Source: Pseudomonas sp. MM223
GTDB lineage: Bacteria; Pseudomonadota; Gammaproteobacteria; Pseudomonadales; Pseudomonadaceae
Reading direction: 5' to 3'
Length of the DNA: 64,000 bases
NCBI GenBank assembly: GCA_947090765.1
Contig: OX352322.1
Span: forward strand, 5,945,001 to 6,009,000
The translations under genes were made by a program, and so were the position numbers. This document shows positions 1 to 7,930 of this stretch, piece after piece. The notes beneath the pieces were generated by a model. The model made no database searches and was not told the origin of the DNA. It worked only from the letters and a program-made list of their open reading frames with translations. Position 1 is the stretch's first letter. Each line of letters begins with the position of its first letter.

Positions 1-174
1 TCCACCGTGAGTGATATCGAACACCCACAGGCGAACCCTCCGTTCAATGCCCGCGATATCCGTCCACTTCAGCTTCACCGGATTTTTCGGCGAACTGGGG
101 CGCTGGATGCAGGCATATCCGGAAGCGGCAAAGCCACTGGTCATTTCCTGTAGCTGTTGTATTGAGAGGGACAT
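1..174 (-). CDS. Hypothetical protein, N-terminal part, cut by window edge
   Basis: An open minus-strand frame enters the window at base 1 and reads back to an ATG at 174, or at 249 if a longer start is used. The visible part starts MSLSIQQLQEM and reaches LWVFDITHGG at the edge. I do not recognise the family. The WVFDITHGG stretch looks like a conserved motif, but without the C-terminal part no function can be assigned. It lies beside a decayed GTPase gene, so it may belong to an accessory region that continues to the left. Confidence 0.4.
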   Translation of the reverse strand, partial: MSLSIQQLQEMTSGFAASGYACIQRPSSPKNPVKLKWTDIAGIERRVRLWVFDITHGG

Positions 175-427
175 CAATCTCGTCTTTTTTAGCTGGAAGT
201 CGATGGTGCCGATACTCTCAGCTCTGAATCTTCGGGTAAAGGCACCCATGAAGGCATAACGCCACTTTACCTACCTTCTCTTGCTATGTGTTGAGCAGAG
301 GGAGCCCGCTGTGGCATCCCACCCTCCAGCAAGGACGAGCAGCGAAGTCTCCACACGCACTGAGCCGATGGTGTATCAACCGCTGCCTGTTCCGTTATGT
401 TGATAACCACTGCGCTGACCCGGGCTG

Positions 428-1190
428 TTCGGCAACCTGTGCATCATCGATACGCCCGGCTACAATCCGGGTACCACGGGTGGGGCCGCAGCCTCCGACC
501 GTAGCACTGCAGCCTCCCTGGTCAATCAGGCCTCGGCGCTGGTCTGGGTCATCGGCCTTGACCCGGCCGGGACCATCGACCAGTCCGACATCGAGTCCAC
601 GCCGTTCCGCGCAGAGTCGCTGTATATCGTGTTGAACAAGGCGGATGTGAAGTCTCAGGACGATATTCTTGAGATCATGCAGCAAGTAGCCGACGACCTG
701 AGTTTCGCGGGTATCGAGTAGGCCGGCATGTACGCCTATTCGTCCACGCGCAAGAAAGACTACCCCTCCAGCGGCCTGGCGTTCGAGCAGTTCCTGCACT
801 CGATCAACCGTAAAGTGGATGTAGTCGGTAAGGTTAACAGCAAGCTCGATACCGTATTCGATGCCTACAAGCAGGCCATCCAGGCCGATATTGCGCAACT
901 GGAAGGCCGCAAGGGCGAGTTCAATGCGTTCAAGCTCGATGCGCTGGAAATAGGCGGAACGGCGCTGTTTGACAGAAATTGATCGAGCATTCCCCATCTC
1001 TGAGCAAATGTTCGATTCTTCCAGGCTGGAAAAACTCGTTGATGAATGCGAAGGCCTTCGTCGAACGCTCAAGCCGGCCGCTCGAAAAGCCCTGGAGGTT
1101 TGCGAACTCGTTCGCACCAGAACCTCTGTCGAGTCTGATGACTTCCTTCGCAACTCGAATACGCCGGTAAACGCCGGCACACAGAGTGTT
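428..1190 (+). pseudogene. Decayed GTPase gene (dynamin/Era-like remnant)
   Basis: From 428 the frame reads IIDTPGYNPG, a G3 DxPG switch motif. It continues through VWVIGLDPAG and YIVLNKAD, a G4 NKxD motif. A TAG stop at 719-721 interrupts the frame, which then resumes as MYAYSSTRKKDY and ends at a TGA at 980-982. A coiled-coil-like continuation (RLEKLVDECEGLRR) follows in another frame from about 969 to 1190. The P-loop and N-terminus are absent: bases 260-427 show no matching sequence. The nonsense codon, frame change and missing G1 motif together mark a dead fragment. It is a different GTPase from the intact pair at 15.9-20.8 kb. The exact limits are uncertain. Confidence 0.7.
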
Positions 1191-1225
1191 AATAACCCAG
1201 GCCTGCCTGCTGGCAGCCCGTTGCT

Positions 1226-1248
1226 GGCCAGGGCGCTGAACCCTGGCC
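1226..1248. other. Perfect 8-bp hairpin
   Basis: GGCCAGGG and CCCTGGCC face each other across a 7-base loop just beyond the stop codon of the zinc-ribbon gene on the minus strand. There is no T-tract, so a terminator role is only possible. Confidence 0.3.
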
Positions 1249-1255
1249 TGTGCGC

Positions 1256-1456
1256 TCAAAATCGCCGCCGCGCCAGCAACTCCGCCAACGCCCCTTCAAG
1301 CCACCCTGCGGTGCGCATCTTCAGTGCCTTGCTCCCGCACCTCGGGCACTGGTCAAACCACTCGCCGGGCATCAGCGCATCACTTTGCAGTGCCACTGTC
1401 TTTGTCCAACCGCATCCTTCACATTCAAAGGTGAAGGGCCTGGGTTTGATGGGCAT
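1256..1456 (-). CDS. Small zinc-ribbon-like protein (66 aa)
   Basis: The frame from ATG 1456 encodes MPIKPRPFTFECEGCGW and carries a second CPRC pair about 25 residues on. Two CxxC knuckles of this kind usually bind one zinc ion. The rest of the protein is a short helical tail rich in Leu, Ala and Arg. A longer upstream frame exists but overlaps the neighbouring gene and lacks similarity, so ATG 1456 is preferred. It is the last gene after the ADP-ribosylglycohydrolase on the same strand, 46 bases downstream of it. Function is unknown; nucleic-acid or protein binding are both possible for a zinc ribbon. Confidence 0.6.
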   Translation of the reverse strand: MPIKPRPFTFECEGCGWTKTVALQSDALMPGEWFDQCPRCGSKALKMRTAGWLEGALAELLARRRF

Positions 1457-1502
1457 TCTAAAGCTCCTTGGTCTCTTCGCTGATGTATTGCCATCGGTGC
1501 AT

Positions 1503-2555
1503 TCAACTGCCCGGATAAGCCAATTCGATCTGCTCGTCGAACGCGCCACCCAACCCGCAGTAATCACGTGGAACACGCTCAAGATCCTCGGCTACCTGCA
1601 CGATCACCTGGCGCAGTTCCAGGCGTTCGAACCAGCGGGCAGGAATGGCAGCAGCACCATACTGGGCACCCAACAAGTGCCCGGCGACAAGCCCTGTGCT
1701 GTTGCTATCGCCACTGTGATTCACCGCCGTGATCACCCCTTCTTCGAGTGATCGTGCTGTCAGCGCACACCACAGTCCAATCGCCAGCGCCTGCTCGGCA
1801 ACCCACCCACCGCCAAGGTCGCCAATGCGTTGCGGGGTGGGTGTATAGCCCTCGTAGTAGAAAAACAGCACGCGCTCGATGAGGCTGCGCGTTTCTTCCA
1901 TACCAGGTACTTGCCCATATTTGGCCAAGCTTTGAGTTACCGCGTGTTCCAGGCTGTCTTGTCTTTCGACAACACGCTGAAGAATGTCGGCGAATAGCCC
2001 TGCCGCCAGGTAGCCCGTCGGATGCCCGTGCGTCAGGCGTCCAGACTGCGCCGCGTAGTCAAATGCATTGGCAAAGAATGCACAGGGTGCAACACGTACC
2101 AAGGCGCCGCAGCCCTTGCTGTTGTTCTCGGCAACCGCTCCCAACCGCGCGCTGGCCTTTAGTGCATTCAGGCAAGTTGTGCCTGGGGAGCGACGAGACC
2201 AGAGTTCGACTTGCTTGATCAGCCAGCCATCTGTGACGATCGGTATCGCAGAGGGGTAATCCTGGGTCATCAGCCAGCGCAGCAACGCTTGGTGAACAAT
2301 GCTCGGGACATGGCACGCCTGCCGTAAACTGCCAAGCACAAAAGCGCGCAGCAAACCTTCTGCGGTGAACAGCATCATCTGCGTTTCGTCGCTGATGGCG
2401 CCGGTGTTGCCGTAAGCCGGGGCAAAATCAATGATGCCCTGCGGACCGAACTTGGCTTCGATGGCAGGCCACTCAAGAAACTCCACGGGGGCGCCAAGCG
2501 CGTCTCCGACAGCACCACCCAGCAGGCAGCCTTTGATCCGTTCAAGTCTGTTCAT
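1503..2555 (-). CDS. ADP-ribosylglycohydrolase (DraG/ARH family)
   Basis: This 350-residue protein has the layout of the ARH family, which removes ADP-ribose from proteins or nucleic acids with two Mg ions. The N-terminal block GAVGDALGAPVEF is followed by SDETQM at about residues 55-60, where the family usually has (T/S)DDT. A C-terminal block HSGDSNSTG stands where HSGDSDSTG is usual. Thus two metal-ligand positions differ (D to E, D to N), which may weaken or change catalysis. ATG 2555 lies 9 bases after the preceding gene, suggesting one operon with the 85-residue membrane protein and possibly the zinc-ribbon gene. It is divergent from a WYL regulator. Family assignment is firm, activity is not. 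Confidence 0.88.
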   Translation of the reverse strand: MNRLERIKGCLLGGAVGDALGAPVEFLEWPAIEAKFGPQGIIDFAPAYGNTGAISDETQMMLFTAEGLLRAFVLGSLRQACHVPSIVHQALLRWLMTQDYPSAIPIVTDGWLIKQVELWSRRSPGTTCLNALKASARLGAVAENNSKGCGALVRVAPCAFFANAFDYAAQSGRLTHGHPTGYLAAGLFADILQRVVERQDSLEHAVTQSLAKYGQVPGMEETRSLIERVLFFYYEGYTPTPQRIGDLGGGWVAEQALAIGLWCALTARSLEEGVITAVNHSGDSNSTGLVAGHLLGAQYGAAAIPARWFERLELRQVIVQVAEDLERVPRDYCGLGGAFDEQIELAYPGS

Positions 2556-2564
2556 GCACTTCCC

Positions 2565-2822
2565 TTATCGCTCTGCAGAGATCAAGTTCTGCAAAATCAC
2601 CAGCTTGCTTTGCAACTGCTCGATGTGCGCTTTCTCAGCACGCAGTGCCGAACGTAGCTCCCGGTTTTCCATCTCCCAGATCCGCGCCCAACGTGCGTCC
2701 TGGCGGCAGGCAAGCGCCACGTGCCAGATTTCTCGCAACCTCAGGTACTGCATCAGGAGCACCGTCAGGATCACCCCGATCAACACCAACGCCCCTGTCG
2801 AAACCGCTTCAGACATAGTCAT
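2565..2822 (-). CDS. Small single-pass membrane protein (85 aa)
   Basis: Starting at ATG 2822, which has an AAGGA ribosome site 8-9 bases upstream, the product begins MTMSEAVSTGALVLIG. It has one hydrophobic helix (about residues 9-24) followed by a charged helical region likely to form a coiled coil (REIWHVALACRQ to KAHIEQLQSKLV). A longer in-frame start at 2987 would run through the regulator's promoter and operator and is rejected. It is the first gene of the ADP-ribosylglycohydrolase operon. No family is recognised. It could anchor or regulate the downstream enzyme at the inner membrane, which is only inferred from gene order. Confidence 0.6.
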   Translation of the reverse strand: MTMSEAVSTGALVLIGVILTVLLMQYLRLREIWHVALACRQDARWARIWEMENRELRSALRAEKAHIEQLQSKLVILQNLISAER

Positions 2823-2888
2823 GTCCACATCCTTTCGTGACTTCAATTTATTTCGAAGACAGACACACGATATGTAGTGATCAACGAC

Positions 2889-2907
2889 AGGTCTATAATG
2901 TAGACCT
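2889..2907 (+). promoter_or_regulatory. Palindromic operator overlapping a -10 box
   Basis: AGGTCTA and TAGACCT form a perfect 7-bp inverted repeat with a 5-base spacer. A consensus TATAAT lies at 2894-2899 inside it, about 42 bases upstream of the WYL regulator ATG. Binding here would block that promoter, so autorepression is likely. The divergent membrane-protein/ADP-ribosylglycohydrolase operon starts 67 bases to the left and may be controlled from the same site. No good -35 hexamer is visible. Confidence 0.7.
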
Positions 2908-2941
2908 ATACAGGTAAAGTATTCGCGCACATGGAGAGGGT

Positions 2942-3817
2942 ATGAAACGCAAGCAATCTGTTGAACAGGTACGCTGGGACCTGGCACTTCGCTATCGTTT
3001 GATCGAGACCGTTGCCTGGTGGGAAGGCAGGCTGACCACGGGGCACTTGATGCAGAGCTTTGGCATCAGCCGCCAGCAGGCATCCAAGGACATCAATACC
3101 TACATCACCGAGCATGCGCCCAAAAACTTGACATATGACAAGCAGCTCAAGGGGTATGTGCCGAGCAAGCAGTTCAAACCCCTGTTCATCGACGACAGTG
3201 CCAGCGCCTATTTGCACCTGCTCTATCAGAACAATGAGCGTGCCCCGCACATTGATGGATTGGCACTGGCCTATGCGCACACCAAGGTGTTGGAAGTGCC
3301 CGATCGCCCCATTCGACCGGAGATTCTGCGCCCCTTGCTCAAGGCCTGCCGCGAAGGCCTGCGCCTGGAAACCGAGTACGTGTCGTTCAATACCCCGAAC
3401 GTAGAGGTTCGCCTCATCGCCCCTCACACGCTGGTGTACACCGGCATGCGCTGGCATGTGCGGGCCTACTGCGAAAAGAATGGCCAGTACCGCGACTTCG
3501 TGCTAAGCCGTCTGCGCGGGCAGCCGGACCTGCTAGACGAATCGCCGAATACACGGGAGCTGGATGAAGACTGGAATGTCGAGATTCCGGTTATCTTCGA
3601 GCCCGATGGGCGATTGAACGAGGCGCAGAAGGCAATCATCGAAACCGACTTCGGGATGACGCAAGGACAATTGGTGGTGCCCAGCCGCAGGGCCTTGGTG
3701 AAGTATGTGTTGCAGCGTTATCAGATCGACCCGCGCAACCTGGCGACGAGCCCTGAAGCCCAGCAAGTTGTAGTGAGCAACCTCAAGGAATTGAGGCCGT
3801 GGCTGATGAATGACTGA
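2942..3817 (+). CDS. WYL-domain transcriptional regulator (291 aa)
   Basis: The N-terminus (residues about 5-65) is a winged helix-turn-helix with GHLMQSFGISRQQASKDI as the likely DNA-binding region. The central to C-terminal part is a WYL-type ligand-sensing domain (RLIAPHTLVYTGMRWHVRAY, then FVLSRLRG) followed by a WCX-like tail. This order and length match the regulators called BrxR or CapW, which repress phage-defence genes. ATG 2942 has a GAGAGGG ribosome site. The palindrome with a TATAAT box just upstream is the expected autoregulatory operator. The divergent neighbour is the ADP-ribosylglycohydrolase operon; a helicase-nuclease cluster follows on the other side. Which of these it controls is not known. 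Confidence 0.85.
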   Translation: MKRKQSVEQVRWDLALRYRLIETVAWWEGRLTTGHLMQSFGISRQQASKDINTYITEHAPKNLTYDKQLKGYVPSKQFKPLFIDDSASAYLHLLYQNNERAPHIDGLALAYAHTKVLEVPDRPIRPEILRPLLKACREGLRLETEYVSFNTPNVEVRLIAPHTLVYTGMRWHVRAYCEKNGQYRDFVLSRLRGQPDLLDESPNTRELDEDWNVEIPVIFEPDGRLNEAQKAIIETDFGMTQGQLVVPSRRALVKYVLQRYQIDPRNLATSPEAQQVVVSNLKELRPWLMND

Positions 3818-3832
3818 CGCTCAAATCTCCGA

Positions 3833-3857
3833 GACGAGGGGCATGACGCCCCTCGTC
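3833..3857 (+). terminator. Hairpin after the WYL gene
   Basis: GACGAGGGGC and GCCCCTCGTC form a perfect 10-bp stem with a 5-base loop, 16 bases after the regulator's stop codon. There is no T-run, so termination strength is uncertain. The remaining bases to 4012 show no gene. Confidence 0.45.
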
Positions 3858-4012
3858 GATGGCCGGCTCGTGCTCGTTCAGCCGCAGGTGTATCTGCTCA
3901 ACCCTATTCGGAGAACGACTCACTAGCGGCCAGCCAAGAAGAGATCCAGCCGTCGAGGATTTCAGCCAAACCGGCTGACGACATCTGTATCAACAGTCAG
4001 GTTTGTCCCCAG

Positions 4013-4225
4013 TCACTGTAGTTTCCGCCCCACGCCTTGGGCCTCGATGATCATGCGGTCGAGCAGAGCGAGCATGTCATCGACATCAATTTCCTGAAAG
4101 CAGCCCTTCGCCTCCTGCTCCAGGATCATGGCGGCGAATTCCTCGCTGTATTCGACCTCATCCTCGGTTCTAACTTGCGCGGGACCTGGGTCATCCGAGT
4201 GACCATCCCCTTGGTCATTACACAT
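4013..4225 (-). CDS. Small acidic protein (70 aa), unknown
   Basis: ATG 4225 has a GCGAGG ribosome site 7 bases upstream. The product starts MCNDQGDGHSDDPG and is strongly acidic with a helical C-terminal half (EFAAMILEQEAKG, DDMLALLDRMIIEAQG). No family is recognised. It lies about 110 bases downstream of the 39-residue membrane peptide on the same strand and may be the last gene of the helicase operon. Small acidic partners of nucleases are often antitoxins or inhibitors, but nothing in the sequence proves that here. Confidence 0.45.
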   Translation of the reverse strand: MCNDQGDGHSDDPGPAQVRTEDEVEYSEEFAAMILEQEAKGCFQEIDVDDMLALLDRMIIEAQGVGRKLQ

Positions 4226-4338
4226 CACGAACCTCGCATTGAAATGGGACCTTAGCTGAACGGTCGCGCCAACTTGGCCCAAGCAGACACCCGTTGGAAG
4301 CAGAAAAAGGACGGAGTTGTCGACGTTATCGGCGTTTG

Positions 4339-4458
4339 TCAGGCCGAATCGGAAGCACGTCGGTCCAACTCCTGTTTCATCTCCATGTATTCACGGACAA
4401 ACTCGTAGCCCTTCTTGGCAACGACGATAACACCGATAATTGCGAACAGATTTTTCAT
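4339..4458 (-). CDS. 39-residue single-pass membrane peptide
   Basis: The ATG at 4458 shares its last bases with the stop codon of the helicase-nuclease gene (ATGA overlap), and an AGAGG ribosome site lies within the helicase's last codons, so translation is probably coupled. The peptide begins MKNLFAIIGVIVVAKKGY: one short hydrophobic helix, then a charged amphipathic tail ending RRASDSA. No family is recognised. Size and layout resemble small toxin-like or membrane-tethering peptides. The tight coupling to a large nuclease makes a shared task likely, but that is inference. Confidence 0.55.
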   Translation of the reverse strand: MKNLFAIIGVIVVAKKGYEFVREYMEMKQELDRRASDSA

Positions 4459-7400
4459 AGCAAAACCTCTTGGTATTGACGGGTTTCGTCGAGCGTTCCG
4501 TACCTGACCGCCATGCACAAGCCGTTGACCAAGTTCATGTCTTGCGGCGTCTGGCAACGAATGGCCGTCAGATCAGGACTGGCGACAATACAAGCTAGCG
4601 ACTTCGCCCGGCTGACCGCTACATTCAAACGGTTTTTCGAGTACAGGAAGCCGATGTCCCTGGGCAGGTAGTCTTCATTCGACGTCGCCATCGAGACGAT
4701 GACAATCTCTGCCTCTTGCCCCTGAAACTTATCCACAGTGCCGACGCGCGCACCCGCCGGCAGCACCTGCTTCAACAGCTGTACCTGCAAATTATAGGGC
4801 GCCACGACCAGGATGTTTTCGAGAGACACAGCGTGCTCCTCGCCGGTGTTATCCACATAGCGCTGCTGCAGAAAGTACGTGTACAGCGCTTTGATGTACG
4901 CGGCTTCTTCATCGGAACTCTGGCCGTTGCCGTCGTGCTCCACAGAGCAAAACATCAGTCCGCTGCCCGGTACATCTGGCCGCTGGCCATCCAGTCGCAA
5001 CACCTGCCGCTCGGTTCCTGGTGCCGACGACAGTTGACCTTCGTACACCGCATGAGAAATGAATGAGCAAACGTGCGGATGCATCCGCCAGGTTTGCGCC
5101 AGAAACACCCCACGATCAGGCGCAATGGTGGGCGTGCCATCCAGCAGATAATCGAGGATAGAGTCACCGGAACGGCCAGGGTGCACGCCTTGCACTGGTT
5201 GCGACAATTGCATCTGGTCGCCCATCAAGACGATGTTGCGTGCCGCAATGCCCATGGTAACCAGGTTCGCCACGCTCACTTGACCGGCCTCGTCGATGAA
5301 GAGGTAATCCAACGCCTCGGTGAAGGTCTCGTCGGCAAATAGCCAGGCAGTACCCGCAGTCAGGTCAATTCCCGGCCCCCAGGCATCAAGGAAATCCTTT
5401 TTGTCTTCGATGGAGCGAATGCAGCAACCAGTGAACTCAGTGCCCTCTCCCTCCGATGACTTTTTCAACCCCTTGAATGCAACGCCCTCTGCTTGTGCAC
5501 GAGACTCAACAGCAGACAACAGGTTGTTGATGGCATAGTGCGAATTGGAGGTCACACCGATGCGCTTGCCTGCTTTGAGCAGGTCAACAATCACGTGCGA
5601 GCCCGTGTAGGTCTTGCCGGCACCCGGCGGCCCTTGAATAAACAGCACGCTGTTCTCAAGATTGCGTACCACCTGCTTGATGGCATCCGTCGTCGTCAGG
5701 CGTGGATCCAGTAGTGGCGCACCCGGCTGGACGTCTTTCACCCGCGGAGCGCATCGATGGAGAAAGTCCGACACCGCCTGGAAGCGCTGCTCACCGGCCA
5801 GGACGCTGTCGGCATAGCGAAACAGTGCCTCGCGCAGCGAAGTCGATGGAATCGGCCTGCCGGGAATCATGTCGAAGTCATCCGGTGGCGCTTTGTTCGC
5901 GGTGGCTTTGAACATCGCCAGACACGCGTTACTGTCCAGGTTAACCAACTGCACATTGGCCAGGGACTCGGTGATGACGCCTTGGGAACCCGTGCGCATC
6001 TTGCTTTCTTGAGGTTCGAAACTGTATTCAAACAGAAATGATTTCTTGATCGGTTCGGGCGGCGTTTTTGTACGCCGCAAACCGGCCAGGCTCTCGATAT
6101 CCTCCAGCAGCTCCTCAGTGGTCATGTCCTGACGGCTGAACAACTGCCACCATGTCGGCTTGTCTGCCCGACGGTGGAAGTCGAGCAGCTGGAAGGTGAG
6201 CAACCTGACTTGATCCGCTTCGCTCAGGGCACATTCGGCGGCGGGCAAGCCAGCGAGCAAACGATCGCGATAGCTTTCCAGACGAACCTCAATCTCCTTT
6301 TGTTCCGCTACAGCTTTCTCGCTTTCTGTTTCAGGCTCGGAGAGAGCGCTCGCATCCGACGGTTTAATGCTCAAAAGCCAGTTGCGCAGAAGATAGGTGG
6401 ATAGCACGTCGTCTTCGTTGTACCGCTCGATCTGCTTGAGCAACGCCGACTCGCCAGTCTCTTTCCAACGCTCATAAAACACGATGCTCGCACCGGCATT
6501 GGTAACGTCGCCGTCTCGCTGCCCCATGTAAAAATGCTCGATGTTCTTGATCGAGTAGCTGGGCTCAGACACCCGGATCGCTTCGCGCACAACCTTGTAG
6601 AGGTCGATCAGCTTGCCGTTGCGCAGCAACCAGTCCACTTGTGCCTCGCGTGTACCGTGCTGGCTCATCAGGCGCTTGATGGCCGTCTCTTCATAGCTGG
6701 CATAGTGGTAGATATGTGCGCTGGGGTAACGCTTGAGGTGAGCGATGACCCAGTCGATGAACTGCTCGAACGCGATCTTTTCTGCCTCTCGGCTATGGGC
6801 CCAGAAAGGTTTGAAGGATTGCTGGCCACCTTCGTCGATATACAGACCGAAGAGATATTCCAGGCCGCCCTCCTCCAGCGGATTGCCCTCCATGTCGAAG
6901 AACAGATCGCCCTCAACCGCCGTGGGCATTCGGTTAAAACCCCGCCTCTTCCCCACGACCGGCAGAAACTCGAACAACGGGCCATCGCTGGAGCGCCCCT
7001 GGAACTGCAAACGTGCCTGATGGCGCAACTTGCCCAGCGACTCCACTTGCAACTTGGGGATGCGCAAGTCATCGGTACTGTTCGCCAACTGCTGCAATGT
7101 GGTCACACCACCAGCCTGCAATTTCTTGATTTGCGATCGGCTGATGCCGGCGACTGCCGAGAGGTGATCGTCTTGCAGCCGTTGTTCGTCACAGCGATCG
7201 CGCCACACACAAAACCCGCAATGCCCGCATGGCTCCGGGTACGTCACAGGTTGTCCGTGACTGTTCACGAACGCCGTGAAACGCTGCAGCACTTGCTCCA
7301 GATAATCGGCGTAGTCAGCGACCCGAAACGCCTGCTCCGTACGCGCAGAATCACCCAGTACGACATACATGAACTGCGGCTGTATGCCCTGGATCGCAAT

Positions 7401-7865
7401 CAGCATTCGCGAGTAAAGCGCAACCTGTACAAGGAACTTGGCCTTTGCAGACTTGGCCAGCTTGGTGTCGATCACCTCATAGCTATGATCGCCCAGCGTC
7501 GACGCCCGCGGCACCTTACGCAGGAAGTCGGCATGCCCAATAAAGGCACCTTCCTGGAGCGAAGCCTGGAAGATGATGTCCGCACCAGCCTTCATGGCCT
7601 CAATGGTCAGTTCCACCCGCCGCGCGAAACTCGGATTGCCCTCGGCAATGTCGACTACGTGAGCATTTTCGCGTTTGAGTCGTTCAAGAAACGTCGCTTC
7701 ATGAGCGAGCCCCTTGCCCTGGATCAGGCGGTTCTGCTCGCTTGCCGGCGCTTTTTCCATAGGGGCAACAAGATGCTGAAGGTCCAGTGCCGTTAGGTGC
7801 TGGCACTCCAGAAAACCACAGATGTCTGAGGCGGAATACAACTGAACGCCGTTCCGGGTTTGCAT
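4455..7865 (-). CDS. TM0106-type RecB nuclease/RNase H-like/SF1 helicase fusion (1136 aa)
   Basis: Three modules can be read. Residues about 1-230 form a TM0106/RecB-like nuclease with GHADFL, the VIDTKL active-site strand (near 132), a QVALYSRML (QxxxY) motif and a cysteine cluster CGHCGFC with a fourth Cys (about 212-226), possibly for Zn or Fe-S. Residues about 320-490 look like a YprB-type RNase H-fold exonuclease (FFDMEGNP, ASYEE, YNEDDV). The C-terminal half is a DNA2/Upf1-type SF1 helicase with GPPGAGKT (about 745), FIDEAGQVS (about 857) and KFQGQEAEIV. It should process or unwind nucleic acids. It follows the 493-residue gene by 65 bases and overlaps the 39-residue peptide gene. All catalytic motifs look intact. 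Confidence 0.85.
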   Translation of the reverse strand: MQTRNGVQLYSASDICGFLECQHLTALDLQHLVAPMEKAPASEQNRLIQGKGLAHEATFLERLKRENAHVVDIAEGNPSFARRVELTIEAMKAGADIIFQASLQEGAFIGHADFLRKVPRASTLGDHSYEVIDTKLAKSAKAKFLVQVALYSRMLIAIQGIQPQFMYVVLGDSARTEQAFRVADYADYLEQVLQRFTAFVNSHGQPVTYPEPCGHCGFCVWRDRCDEQRLQDDHLSAVAGISRSQIKKLQAGGVTTLQQLANSTDDLRIPKLQVESLGKLRHQARLQFQGRSSDGPLFEFLPVVGKRRGFNRMPTAVEGDLFFDMEGNPLEEGGLEYLFGLYIDEGGQQSFKPFWAHSREAEKIAFEQFIDWVIAHLKRYPSAHIYHYASYEETAIKRLMSQHGTREAQVDWLLRNGKLIDLYKVVREAIRVSEPSYSIKNIEHFYMGQRDGDVTNAGASIVFYERWKETGESALLKQIERYNEDDVLSTYLLRNWLLSIKPSDASALSEPETESEKAVAEQKEIEVRLESYRDRLLAGLPAAECALSEADQVRLLTFQLLDFHRRADKPTWWQLFSRQDMTTEELLEDIESLAGLRRTKTPPEPIKKSFLFEYSFEPQESKMRTGSQGVITESLANVQLVNLDSNACLAMFKATANKAPPDDFDMIPGRPIPSTSLREALFRYADSVLAGEQRFQAVSDFLHRCAPRVKDVQPGAPLLDPRLTTTDAIKQVVRNLENSVLFIQGPPGAGKTYTGSHVIVDLLKAGKRIGVTSNSHYAINNLLSAVESRAQAEGVAFKGLKKSSEGEGTEFTGCCIRSIEDKKDFLDAWGPGIDLTAGTAWLFADETFTEALDYLFIDEAGQVSVANLVTMGIAARNIVLMGDQMQLSQPVQGVHPGRSGDSILDYLLDGTPTIAPDRGVFLAQTWRMHPHVCSFISHAVYEGQLSSAPGTERQVLRLDGQRPDVPGSGLMFCSVEHDGNGQSSDEEAAYIKALYTYFLQQRYVDNTGEEHAVSLENILVVAPYNLQVQLLKQVLPAGARVGTVDKFQGQEAEIVIVSMATSNEDYLPRDIGFLYSKNRLNVAVSRAKSLACIVASPDLTAIRCQTPQDMNLVNGLCMAVRYGTLDETRQYQEVLL

Positions 7866-7930
7866 GGTTGTATTCCACCCTGTGAAAGGCCAAGGGGCAC
7901 ATGGTGCTGCGCAAATGTTGCGTGTGTTGC

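Noticed and set aside
288..427. Possible N-terminal part of the broken GTPase
   Set aside because: No P-loop or matching sequence could be read in any frame.
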